DNA of 64,000 bases from Candidatus Krumholzibacteriia bacterium. Its GTDB lineage: Bacteria; Krumholzibacteriota; Krumholzibacteriia; LZORAL124-64-63. Below, piece after piece: positions 19,188 to 28,069 of the stretch. Both the position numbers and the translations under genes were made by a program. The notes beneath the pieces are model-generated. The model was not told the origin of the DNA. It saw nothing but the letters and a program-made list of their open reading frames with translations, and did no database searches. Within the stretch, counting starts at the first letter, position 1. Each line of letters begins with the position of its first letter. The stretch lies in NCBI GenBank assembly GCA_024763215.1, contig JANTFX010000001.1, forward strand, positions 91,816 through 155,815, written 5' to 3'.

Positions 19188-20620
19188 CCGACAAGCAGCA
19201 GATCGATTCCGGCGAGGTCAGGCCCGAAGAGAGGGTCCTGGATCCAAGCAACCTGGACGCCGAACGCCACGCCCTGCTGCTGCGTTTCGGTGACCTGCTG
19301 GCAGCCGACGACCGGGAAAAGATCAAGGCCCTGGCCCTCGAACTTTCCCCGGGAGACCTGTCCGAGGTGCTGCGCCCCTTGAGCGTGGAGGACACGGCGC
19401 GGGTCCTGCGCCTGCTGCCTCCGGATCCTCTGGCCGAGGTCCTGGGGGAGATCGACAACCGCAGCCTCGACGCGCTGTTCACCCTGCTGGACATTGACGA
19501 GATCGCGGACGTCCTGGAGGAAATGCCCTCGGATGAGGCCGCGGACGTGATCGGCGAGCTGGGCGAGGACCAGCAGGCCGAGGTCCTGGCGGCCATGGAG
19601 GAGGAGGAACGGGGCGAGGTCTCGGACCTGCTCCAGTACGGTCCGGAGACCGCCGGCGGCCTGATGGACAAGGAGTTCATCGCCGTCGGCGAGGACCAGA
19701 CCTGCGGCGAGGCGGTGGCCCGTCTGCGGGAGATGGAGGAGGACGATCTGGAGGACATCCACTTCGTCTTCGTCGTGGACCGCGCCGGGCGTCTGACGGG
19801 GCGGTTGCCCCTGATCCACCTGCTGCTTACCGACCCGGCGACCCGCGTGCGCGACGTCATGGAGCCGGATCCGTTGTACGTGCAGGTGGACCTGGACCAG
19901 GAGGAAGTGGCCAACTTCTTCATGACCCACGATCTGATCTCGCTGCCGGTGGTCGACGGCCGCATGCGGCTGGTCGGCAGGATCATGGCCGACGACGTCA
20001 TGGACGTGCTGGAAGACGAGGCCACCGAGGACATCTCCCGCCTGGCCGGCGTCAGCGTGGAGGAGTTCGGGGAGACCTCCGCCCTGCGGGTGGCCCGCTC
20101 GCGCCTGCCTTGGCTGCTGGGGGCGCTGGGCGGCGAGCTCGGCTCGGTGCTGGTCCTGTCCCATTTCGAGGCCAGCCTGCAGAGCATGGTGGCCCTGGCC
20201 TTCTACATCCCCATGATCATGGCCCTGGGGGGCAACACCGGCATCCAGACCTCCTCGGTGGTGGTGCGCGGTCTGGCCACCGGGGAGGTGGGGTTCTTCC
20301 AGCTGGGCCGGCACATGCTCAGGGAGGTGGGCACGGCCCTGCTGACGGGGGCCGCCATGGCCGTGGCCGTATTCATCTTGTCCGAGGTCATCCACGGCGA
20401 TACGGCCCTGTCGTTCGTCCTGGGGCTGGCCATGATGCTGGTGATCCTCATCGCGGCCATGGTCGGCACGGGAATCCCGCTCTTGCTGCATCGGTTCGGG
20501 GTCGATCCCGCGGTGGCGACCGGTCCGTTCATCACCACCTTCAACGACGTGTTCGGCCTGTTGATCTACCTGGGGCTGGCCACCCTGCTGATGAGCCTGA
20601 TGCACGGCGGCGCGCCGTGA
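19184..20620 (+). CDS. mgtE: Magnesium transporter MgtE
   Basis: MgtE_N repeats, CBS pair, and ALGGNTGIQTSSVVVRGLATGEV TM motif; GTGA overlap. Confidence 0.95.
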   Translation: MTDKQQIDSGEVRPEERVLDPSNLDAERHALLLRFGDLLAADDREKIKALALELSPGDLSEVLRPLSVEDTARVLRLLPPDPLAEVLGEIDNRSLDALFTLLDIDEIADVLEEMPSDEAADVIGELGEDQQAEVLAAMEEEERGEVSDLLQYGPETAGGLMDKEFIAVGEDQTCGEAVARLREMEEDDLEDIHFVFVVDRAGRLTGRLPLIHLLLTDPATRVRDVMEPDPLYVQVDLDQEEVANFFMTHDLISLPVVDGRMRLVGRIMADDVMDVLEDEATEDISRLAGVSVEEFGETSALRVARSRLPWLLGALGGELGSVLVLSHFEASLQSMVALAFYIPMIMALGGNTGIQTSSVVVRGLATGEVGFFQLGRHMLREVGTALLTGAAMAVAVFILSEVIHGDTALSFVLGLAMMLVILIAAMVGTGIPLLLHRFGVDPAVATGPFITTFNDVFGLLIYLGLATLLMSLMHGGAP

Positions 20621-21444
20621 GCGTGCTGCCGCAGCCGGTCGTGGCCACCGACGCCCTGGTCCTGCGCAGCTGGTCCTGCGGCGAGACGAGCTCCATCGCC
20701 TCCTACCTGACCCGGGACCACGGCTACGTGAAGGTCATCGCCAAGGCCGCCCGGCGGCCCCGGTCGAGCCTGCGCCCCCTGGTCGAGCCCGGACGCCTGC
20801 TCGCGGTGGAATTCGGGCTGGATCCCCGGCGCAAGCTCCAGTACCTGCGGGGCGGATCGGTCCACATGGATCCCCTGGCGGCGGAGCCGTCCCTGGAACG
20901 TTCGGCCTTCCTGCTGGGCGCGCTGGAACTGGTCGACCGCTGCCGCCCCCGCGAGCTGGAGGCGGCCGGCCCCGTCCCGGACCGGGATGACGCGACCCTG
21001 TTTGCGGTTTGCGAGGAATTTGTCCGGATGTTATCGTCCCCGACCTGCAGCCGGCCGGACCTGGCCTTCTTCGCCCTGGAATGGGATCTGTTGTCGTTGC
21101 AGGGGCTGGCGCCGGATCTGACCGTGTGCCCGGGCTGCGGGACCCCTGCGGAGGCCGCAGATGCCGGGCCTTACCTGTTCGCGGTGGCCGAGGGCGGGGT
21201 GCTGTGTCCGGCCTGCCGCACGGTGGAGAATTCCGGCAGCGGCGCGCGCCGGCAGCTCGGCCGGGAGGCGCTGGACGTTCTGCGCTCCCTGGCCCGGGAC
21301 AGGCGGGGCGGGCTGGATCAGGTTGCCTGGTCCCGCGCCCTGCGGCGGGAAGTCGGCGCCTTCCTGCACGGCTTCATGGGCTACCACCTGCCCGGGTACC
21401 GGCTGCCCGCCGCCCTGGATCTGTTGCGACCGCGAAAGGATTGA
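20617..21444 (+). CDS. recO: DNA repair protein RecO
   Basis: TDALVLRSWSCGETSSIASYLTRDHGYVKVIAKAARRPRS; zinc-binding CPGCG...CPAC; GTG start overlapping the mgtE stop. Confidence 0.85.
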   Translation: MSVLPQPVVATDALVLRSWSCGETSSIASYLTRDHGYVKVIAKAARRPRSSLRPLVEPGRLLAVEFGLDPRRKLQYLRGGSVHMDPLAAEPSLERSAFLLGALELVDRCRPRELEAAGPVPDRDDATLFAVCEEFVRMLSSPTCSRPDLAFFALEWDLLSLQGLAPDLTVCPGCGTPAEAADAGPYLFAVAEGGVLCPACRTVENSGSGARRQLGREALDVLRSLARDRRGGLDQVAWSRALRREVGAFLHGFMGYHLPGYRLPAALDLLRPRKD

Positions 21445-21450
21445 CACCGG

Positions 21451-22332
21451 ATGATGACCTACCAGGAGATGATCGCCTCCCTGCAGAGGTTCTGGAGCGA
21501 CTACGGGTGTGTGATCACCCAGCCCTACAACAGCGAGGTGGGGGCCGGGACCTTCAACCCCAACACCTTCCTGCGCGCCCTGGGGCCCGAACCGTGGCGC
21601 GTGGCCTATGTCGAGCCGAGCAAGCGGCCCAAGGACGGACGGTACATGGAGAATCCCAACCGGGTGCACCAGTTCCTGCAGTACCAGGTGATCCTCAAGC
21701 CCAACCCTCCCCAGAGCCAGGAGCTGTACCTGGCCTCCCTGGGCGCTCTGGGCATCAAGGCCGCCGAGCACGACATCCGGTTCGTGGAGGACGACTGGGA
21801 ATCGCCGACCCTGGGCGCGGCCGGCCTGGGGTGGGAGGTGTGGCTGGACGGCATGGAGGTGTCCCAGTTCACCTACTTCCAGCAGGTGGGCGGCATCCGG
21901 TGCAAGCCCGTGGCGGTGGAGCTGACCTACGGGCTGCTGAGGCTGTGCATGTTCATCCAGGAAGTCGACCACGTGAAGGACCTGGTGTGGGGCGGGGGGC
22001 TGACCTGGGGCGAGGTCATGGGCCAGTACGAGCGCGAGTACTCCGCCTTCAACTTCGAGCACGCGGATGTGGGCATGTACCGCCGTCATTTCGATGAGAA
22101 GGAGCAGGAGGCGGCCCGGTTGCTGGAGGCCGGGCTCGTGCATCCGGGTTATGACGCGGTGATCAAGTGCAGCCACCTGTTCAACGTCCTGGAGGCCCGC
22201 GGGGCCATCTCGGTGACCGAGCGGACCGGGTACATCACCCGCGTGCGCAACCTGGCCCGCCTGGCCGCCCAGAGCTACGTCCAGAGCAGGGAGGACCTGG
22301 GGTTCCCGCTGCTCAAGAGGGAGACCGCCTGA
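21451..22332 (+). CDS. glyQ: Glycyl-tRNA synthetase alpha subunit
   Basis: [65 protein letters not shown]. Confidence 0.97.
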   Translation: MMTYQEMIASLQRFWSDYGCVITQPYNSEVGAGTFNPNTFLRALGPEPWRVAYVEPSKRPKDGRYMENPNRVHQFLQYQVILKPNPPQSQELYLASLGALGIKAAEHDIRFVEDDWESPTLGAAGLGWEVWLDGMEVSQFTYFQQVGGIRCKPVAVELTYGLLRLCMFIQEVDHVKDLVWGGGLTWGEVMGQYEREYSAFNFEHADVGMYRRHFDEKEQEAARLLEAGLVHPGYDAVIKCSHLFNVLEARGAISVTERTGYITRVRNLARLAAQSYVQSREDLGFPLLKRETA

Positions 22333-24521
22333 TGCCACAGTCCGCCGACAAGACAAGCACCCTGCCGCTGCTGCTGGAAATCGGCAGCGAGGAGATCCCC
22401 GCCCGCTTCATCCCCGGGGCCATGCAGGCCCTCCGGGAGAACTTCACGGCCGCCATGGCGGCCAAGCGGCTTCCCGCCGAGGGCGTGCGGGTCGTGGCCA
22501 CCCCGCGCCGGCTGACCCTGCTCGTGGACCGGCTGCCGGTCCGGCAGCCGGACCGGGACCTGACCATCAAGGGCCCCCCGGTCAAGGTGGCGTTCGGCCC
22601 GGACGGCGCGCCCACCCCGGCCGCAGAGGGCTTCGCCCGCAAGGCGGGCATCGCGCTGGAGGATTGCGGGCGCGGGCGGGACAAGCGCGGGGAATTCCTG
22701 GTGGCGCACAAGCAGGAGAAGGGGCTCGCGGCCCCGGAGGTGCTGGGGGAGGTCCTGCCGGACCTCATTCTGGGTCTGCCTTTCCGCAAGGTCATGCGCT
22801 GGTCGGACCACGACCTGGAGTACCCCCGCCCTCTGCAGTGGATCGTGGCCCTGCTCGGGGATGACATCATTCCCTGCGAGGTGGGCTACCTGCGGGCCGG
22901 CAGGACCAGCCGCGGCCACCGCACCCTGGCCGGCAACAGGGAAGTGCCCCTGGCGAACCCCGGCGCCTACCTGCAGGCCATGTCCGAGGCGGGGGTGATC
23001 CCGGATCCGGACCACCGCCGCAAGTTGATCCTGGACGGATTCGAGGACCTGCTGGCTTCCTTCTCCGACCGGGCCGAACTGGTCATGGACCAGGGTCTGC
23101 TGGAGGAAGTGGTCTTCCTCTGCGAGCATCCCACGCCCTTTCTGGGGTCGTATGCCGAGGAATTCTTCGCCCTGCCCGCCCAGGTGATCACCACGGCGCT
23201 CAAGGCCCACCAGCGCTACTTCACCGTGCGGGACCGCGAGGCCGGCCGGCTGTTTCCCCGTTTCGCGGCCGTCCGCGACGGGGGCGCCGATTTCCTGGAG
23301 AACGTGATCGCGGGCAACGAGCGGGTGTTGCGGGCGCGGCTGGCCGACGCGCTGTTCTACTGGCGGTTCGACCAGCAGAAGAGTCCGGATGAGCGCACCG
23401 AGATGCTGGGCAAGGTGACCTGGGTCGAAGGGTTCGGCACCGTCCTGGACAAGAGCCGCCGCCTGGTGGAACTGTGTGGCGAGCTGTGGACCGGCCATCT
23501 GGGCTTGCCCGCGCCCGTGCCTGCGGACCTGCTGCGCGCCGCCTACATCTGCAAGAACGACCTGACCAGCGAGATGATCAAGGACGGCAAGGAGTTCACC
23601 AAGCTGGAGGGCTTCATCGGCGCCCGCTATGCGGAGATGGCCGGGGAAAGCGCCCAGGTGGCCGGGGCCATCGAGCAGCACTACCTGCCCCGCGGCGCAG
23701 CCGACCAGCTGCCCGACGATGACATCAGTTGCTGCCTGGCCGTGGCCGACCGCCTCGATACCGTGTGCGGGTGCTGGCTGGCGGGCTTCGCACCGACCGG
23801 GGCCAAGGACCCGTACGCCTTGCGCCGCCACGCGCTGGCGGTGATCAGGATCCTGCTGGACTGCGGCTGGCATGTGGATCTGCGCAAGGTGGTGGCGGCG
23901 GTCCTGGCCAGGCTGGCCGCCTTCGCACAGGATAAGGATGCCCAGGCCGAGGCTGAACGGATCGGGGCCTTCATCCGCACCCGGCTGGAGGGGTACTTCA
24001 TCGACGGCGGGGGGCATCCCCTGGAGGTCGTGCGGGCGGTGTTGCCCGTGCGCTGGCAGGATCCGGTGGCCGCCCGGGCCTGGATCGAGGCCCTGGAGGC
24101 CCATCGCGACCGGGAGGACTTCCTGCAGGCGGCCGCCGGGTTCAAACGGTGCCGGAACATCCTCAAGGGCGACCTGTTGCCCGTCGAGGGGTTCGACGCC
24201 TGCCTGGACCGGTGGCTGGCCGGGGGGCAGGGTGCCGGCGGGGAGGATTTCTCGCTGCTGGGGCACGAGGCGGCCCTGGATCTGAAGGAGCAGGTCGCGG
24301 TCGCGGCGGCCAGAGCCCGGCAGGCCGAACAGGATGGTCGTCTGGCGGATGTCTTGGCCGTCTTATCGGACCTGGGCCCGGCCATCGATCGCTTCTTCAC
24401 CGAGGTCAGGGTCAACGTGGAGCAGGAGGACCTCCGGGCGGTCCGGACGGCCTTTTTGAGGGAAATTCACGGACTTTTTGCCCGATACGGTGATTTTCAG
24501 GAGATGGTTGATCATGAATAA
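22332..24521 (+). CDS. glyS: Glycyl-tRNA synthetase beta subunit
   Basis: LLLEIGSEEIPARFIPGAMQAL; TSRGHRTL; KAHQRYFTV; TGAKDPYALRRHALAVIRILL. Confidence 0.96.
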   Translation: MPQSADKTSTLPLLLEIGSEEIPARFIPGAMQALRENFTAAMAAKRLPAEGVRVVATPRRLTLLVDRLPVRQPDRDLTIKGPPVKVAFGPDGAPTPAAEGFARKAGIALEDCGRGRDKRGEFLVAHKQEKGLAAPEVLGEVLPDLILGLPFRKVMRWSDHDLEYPRPLQWIVALLGDDIIPCEVGYLRAGRTSRGHRTLAGNREVPLANPGAYLQAMSEAGVIPDPDHRRKLILDGFEDLLASFSDRAELVMDQGLLEEVVFLCEHPTPFLGSYAEEFFALPAQVITTALKAHQRYFTVRDREAGRLFPRFAAVRDGGADFLENVIAGNERVLRARLADALFYWRFDQQKSPDERTEMLGKVTWVEGFGTVLDKSRRLVELCGELWTGHLGLPAPVPADLLRAAYICKNDLTSEMIKDGKEFTKLEGFIGARYAEMAGESAQVAGAIEQHYLPRGAADQLPDDDISCCLAVADRLDTVCGCWLAGFAPTGAKDPYALRRHALAVIRILLDCGWHVDLRKVVAAVLARLAAFAQDKDAQAEAERIGAFIRTRLEGYFIDGGGHPLEVVRAVLPVRWQDPVAARAWIEALEAHRDREDFLQAAAGFKRCRNILKGDLLPVEGFDACLDRWLAGGQGAGGEDFSLLGHEAALDLKEQVAVAAARARQAEQDGRLADVLAVLSDLGPAIDRFFTEVRVNVEQEDLRAVRTAFLREIHGLFARYGDFQEMVDHE

Positions 24522-24550
24522 TTGATAAGTTGTCCGAGATTCTGCGCCGG

Positions 24551-24586
24551 GGGCCGTCTTTTCCGTGGGACGGTCCTCGTTTTTTA
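24551..24586 (+). terminator. Rho-independent terminator after glyS
   Basis: GGGCCGTC ... GACGGTCC stem (one G-T pair) followed by TCGTTTTTT. Confidence 0.65.
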
Positions 24587-24613
24587 GGCATGATATTTTT
24601 TTCGGAAATACTA

Positions 24614-24642
24614 TTGACTCGTTTGCCGGAATCGGGTAAGGT
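24614..24642 (+). promoter_or_regulatory. Promoter for the 24933-28004 secreted-protein gene
   Basis: TTGACT (24614-24619), 17-bp spacer, TAAGGT (24637-24642), followed by ~290-nt leader. Confidence 0.55.
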
Positions 24643-24785
24643 AATGGTGCGACTCAAAGACAAATAGTTCCCATCCCTTGAGGTGCGCTGTCCCTGTTTT
24701 CCACTTGCAGTTCGCTACAATCACTTGACGCAGTGTTCGCTCACCAACTTGGGTCTGCATCTTTGGAGGAGGTCTTGCTCGTTAA

Positions 24786-24879
24786 GCGCGGAATTCTGTC
24801 CGCGCCGACATGCCTCTGGGAACCTGATTTGTCGCCCGTCAATATGCCCACCAGCCCGGAAGGGCCGGCGGTGCATATT
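24786..24879 (+). promoter_or_regulatory. Structured part of the long leader: two hairpins
   Basis: GCGCGGA-ATTCTG-TCCGCGC (24786-24805); AATATGC(cc)ACC...GGTGCATATT enclosing GCCC-GGAA-GGGC (24841-24879). Confidence 0.4.
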
Positions 24880-24932
24880 CAATCGTTCGCCTAACCATGT
24901 GTCGGCCTCGTGCCGATGATGGGGGGAAAAAA

Positions 24933-27900
24933 ATGAAGAAATTCACCATGTTCGCTTGTGTCGCCCTGATGCTGGGCTTGGCGTTGAGCAGTGTGGCCGG
25001 CGATATGCCCGTCTACACCAGCAACCCCAATGCCACGCTCTACGGCGGCAACGCTAATTTCGCCAAGGCTTCCGGGGATACCGTCGATCTGATGGGTCCT
25101 CTGGGAACCTACAAGGGTGACTTCGAGAATTCGGTCGGCGGCGCCCTGTCCGACGGCTGGACCAGCCTCGACATCACCCAGCCCACCGAGACCCACTGGT
25201 CGCTGGACACCGTCAACAACGACCTGGACGGGATCACCGGCACCAGCGCCTGGTGCGGTGCCTACATCGACGCCTGCGCGACCGGGGATCAGCCCTGGGG
25301 TTACGACAACTCCTGGCACGACCTGATCCAGTGGACCTACGGTGTCTTGGACGCAAATTCTTCCACGACCGTGACCGTGACCGGCAAGATCTTCTACGAT
25401 AACGAGCCCGGCTACGATTACGCGTACCTGAGCTACAAGGTCGGCGGCCAGCTGGGCTTCACCGACCAGGCGAGCTGGAATGGCCAGGCTCAGGATGTCA
25501 ACGGCAACCCTGCCGCCGTGGACATCAACGAGTCCATCACCATCCTGCCTGCCGAGTACGTCAACGGCAACGAGGTGCAGATCCTGTTCCGGTTCCAGTC
25601 CGACGGCGGCTGGTCCGACGGTGACTGCTCCTGGCCGACCCGCGGTGCTGTGAACCTCGATGACCTGAATATGGCCATCGTCAACGGCGCCAACACGGAC
25701 AACACCTTCGACGACTTCGAGAGCGGCTGGGGCAACTGGGCCGTGACCTTCCCCCAGGGCGTGGGCGACTTCGCGTACGTCTGGAGTGGCCTCGAGGACG
25801 CCGACCCCTGTAACACCAACTACAGCAACCAGGCCGCCTTCATCGACGACGGCGTCGTGGTGCCCGGCACCGGCGGCAGCCAGTGCATCAACTGGTGCTA
25901 CGGTCCTTCCGGCTACATCGTGACCACCACCGGTGGTCTGGCCGGCCCGGACAGCCACATCCACAACGCGATCGAGTCCCCCGTGATGACCTGGCCCAAC
26001 GCCACGTACGACGGCATCCTGTATGCCTTCAACGCGTACCGTCACGAGGACCTGTCGGCCGACGCCCCTGGTACCTTCTACACCTGGAGCATCCGTTCGG
26101 CCGATACCGACGGTTCCGCCAGTGGTACTCCCCAGGACATCACCACCCAGCCCTGGCTGGACCGGAACTTCGTTTACTACGGTGGTCCGGACTACCTCCG
26201 CGTCATCAACGACGTGACCGACCTGATGGAACCCGGTCGTGACGAAGTCCAGCTGCAGGCCACGGTCTACGAGCTGGGTTACGCCTGGGGCTGGACCGGT
26301 GACGACGGTTATCCCGCGCCGTACTTCGACAACTTCAACGTGAAGGTGTTCCCGTACATCGGCCCGGGCATGACCACCCGTGAGATCGACATCGCCAACG
26401 ACAACTTCCCCGAGAGCGGCACCATCGACATGAACAACCCCGGCTCGCTGTCGGTGCGGTTCGACATGGCGAACAACATCTCCCTGGCCGCGCACCTGCG
26501 CAACGACCCGGGCGACTCCATCGTCTTCGGTGTCGTGCCCGTGCGGAGCGGTGCGGTTCTGGCCGGTGCTCCGGTGCTGCACTGGACCCTGAACCCCAAC
26601 CCCGTGTTTGATGCCTACCGGACGAGCATCTACGGCACCGCCACCACTGGCACCGCCGTGGGCGATTCGGCCGTCGGCGCCAGCGGGATCCCCAGCGAGA
26701 CCCTCTGGGCCTTCGACCTGCCGGATTCGAACTTCCTGTTCCCCGGCGACGTCCTGCACTACTACATCGAGGGCACCGACGACGTCGGTGGCGACCAGCA
26801 GACCTCGACCATGCCTGCTGACCTGACGGGTTATGGCGACTTCAGCCACCCGCTGGCCTACAACTCGAGCTACGTCGTCCATGCTCTGCCGACCCTGGCG
26901 GCCGACGGCTCCCAGCCCGGGATCCTGTTCCTGAACGACTTCGCCAACCGTGGCGGAGAGGCCGAGTGGTACGGTGCGCTGGACAACCTCGGCCAGGTGG
27001 CCGGTCGCGACTACGATATCTACTACACCAACGGGCCCAGCTCGGGTGTGGGTAATGGTATCGGTGGCCGCGCTCTTGCCGCCCAGATCGCGGGTTACAG
27101 CCACATCCTTTACACCAGCGGTGACCTGGGTGTGAACACCATCGCCAACGGCGACTACGACAACGACGCCGGTGACGACGTCGGCGTGTTGACCACCTGG
27201 TTGCTCTCCGGCGGCAAGTGCATGTTCATGACCGGTGACGACCTGGCCAGCGACATGTTCCAGGCCGGTACCGCGACCACCACGTTCCTGCAGGACTACA
27301 TGGGTCTGGATGTGCAGAGCAACGACATTCGTCCGTTGATCGACAACCAGGCCACGCCGGTGGTCAAGGCTATGGCCGGCAACCCGGTCATCGTCAACCA
27401 GGACACCTGGCTGGCCTACGGTGGTTGCTTCGGCATCAACACCTTCGATGCCGTGACCCTGCGCACCGGCGCCGTGCAGCTGGCCGAGTTCCTGGCTCCC
27501 GGCTGTGTGCAAGGAGCGTATCCCTACAGTGCGGCGACCATGATGCAGGCCAACGGCAGCACCGTGATCAGCATGCCTTACGACTTCATGTTCATCTACA
27601 ACGATGAGGTCTGCGGCGGTAGCAAGGCTCCCGCTCCGCTGACCGCTCGTGCGCAGATCCTGGCGGACGTTCTGAGCTACTGTGGTGTCGACCAGCACCC
27701 CGGTGATGCCAGTGCGGTGCCGGGCGCCGAGAAGTTCATGGCTCGGGCCTACCCGAACCCGTTCAACCCGACCACGAAGATCGCCTTCAACCTGCCCACG
27801 CAGGCCAAGGTTTCGGTCAAGATCTTCAACCTGCGCGGTGAACTGGTGCGGACGCTGGTCGACGGCGTGCGCCCTGCCGGTGAAAACTCCGTCATTTGGG

Positions 27901-28004
27901 ACGGCACCAGCAACTCCGGTTCTTCGGTTTCCAGTGGCGTGTACTTCTACGAAGCGCGTTACGGCAACGAAGTTCAGGTCAACAAGATCACCATGGTGAA
28001 GTAG
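24933..28004 (+). CDS. Large secreted protein with FlgD/T9SS-like C-terminal domain
   Basis: Signal peptide MKKFTMFACVALMLGLALSSVAG; C-terminus AYPNPFNPTTKIAFNLPTQAKVSVKIFNLRGELVRTLVDG...SGVYFYEARYGNEVQVNKITMVK. Confidence 0.85.
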   Translation: MKKFTMFACVALMLGLALSSVAGDMPVYTSNPNATLYGGNANFAKASGDTVDLMGPLGTYKGDFENSVGGALSDGWTSLDITQPTETHWSLDTVNNDLDGITGTSAWCGAYIDACATGDQPWGYDNSWHDLIQWTYGVLDANSSTTVTVTGKIFYDNEPGYDYAYLSYKVGGQLGFTDQASWNGQAQDVNGNPAAVDINESITILPAEYVNGNEVQILFRFQSDGGWSDGDCSWPTRGAVNLDDLNMAIVNGANTDNTFDDFESGWGNWAVTFPQGVGDFAYVWSGLEDADPCNTNYSNQAAFIDDGVVVPGTGGSQCINWCYGPSGYIVTTTGGLAGPDSHIHNAIESPVMTWPNATYDGILYAFNAYRHEDLSADAPGTFYTWSIRSADTDGSASGTPQDITTQPWLDRNFVYYGGPDYLRVINDVTDLMEPGRDEVQLQATVYELGYAWGWTGDDGYPAPYFDNFNVKVFPYIGPGMTTREIDIANDNFPESGTIDMNNPGSLSVRFDMANNISLAAHLRNDPGDSIVFGVVPVRSGAVLAGAPVLHWTLNPNPVFDAYRTSIYGTATTGTAVGDSAVGASGIPSETLWAFDLPDSNFLFPGDVLHYYIEGTDDVGGDQQTSTMPADLTGYGDFSHPLAYNSSYVVHALPTLAADGSQPGILFLNDFANRGGEAEWYGALDNLGQVAGRDYDIYYTNGPSSGVGNGIGGRALAAQIAGYSHILYTSGDLGVNTIANGDYDNDAGDDVGVLTTWLLSGGKCMFMTGDDLASDMFQAGTATTTFLQDYMGLDVQSNDIRPLIDNQATPVVKAMAGNPVIVNQDTWLAYGGCFGINTFDAVTLRTGAVQLAEFLAPGCVQGAYPYSAATMMQANGSTVISMPYDFMFIYNDEVCGGSKAPAPLTARAQILADVLSYCGVDQHPGDASAVPGAEKFMARAYPNPFNPTTKIAFNLPTQAKVSVKIFNLRGELVRTLVDGVRPAGENSVIWDGTSNSGSSVSSGVYFYEARYGNEVQVNKITMVK

Positions 28005-28036
28005 TCTTTCGGGATTACCCCATCCAAGGGTGACGG

Positions 28037-28062
28037 GCCACGGCTCCTCCGGGAGCCGTGGC
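28037..28062 (+). terminator. Rho-independent terminator after the secreted-protein gene
   Basis: Perfect 11-bp stem GCCACGGCTCC-TCCG-GGAGCCGTGGC followed by CTTTTGG. Confidence 0.75.
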
Positions 28063-28069
28063 CTTTTGG

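Noticed and set aside
24891-27698. 935-aa minus-strand ORF as a possible real gene opposite the secreted protein
   Set aside because: Composition (V/H/G/D repeats) is an artefact of the biased codon usage of the + strand gene, which has a signal peptide, promoter and terminator
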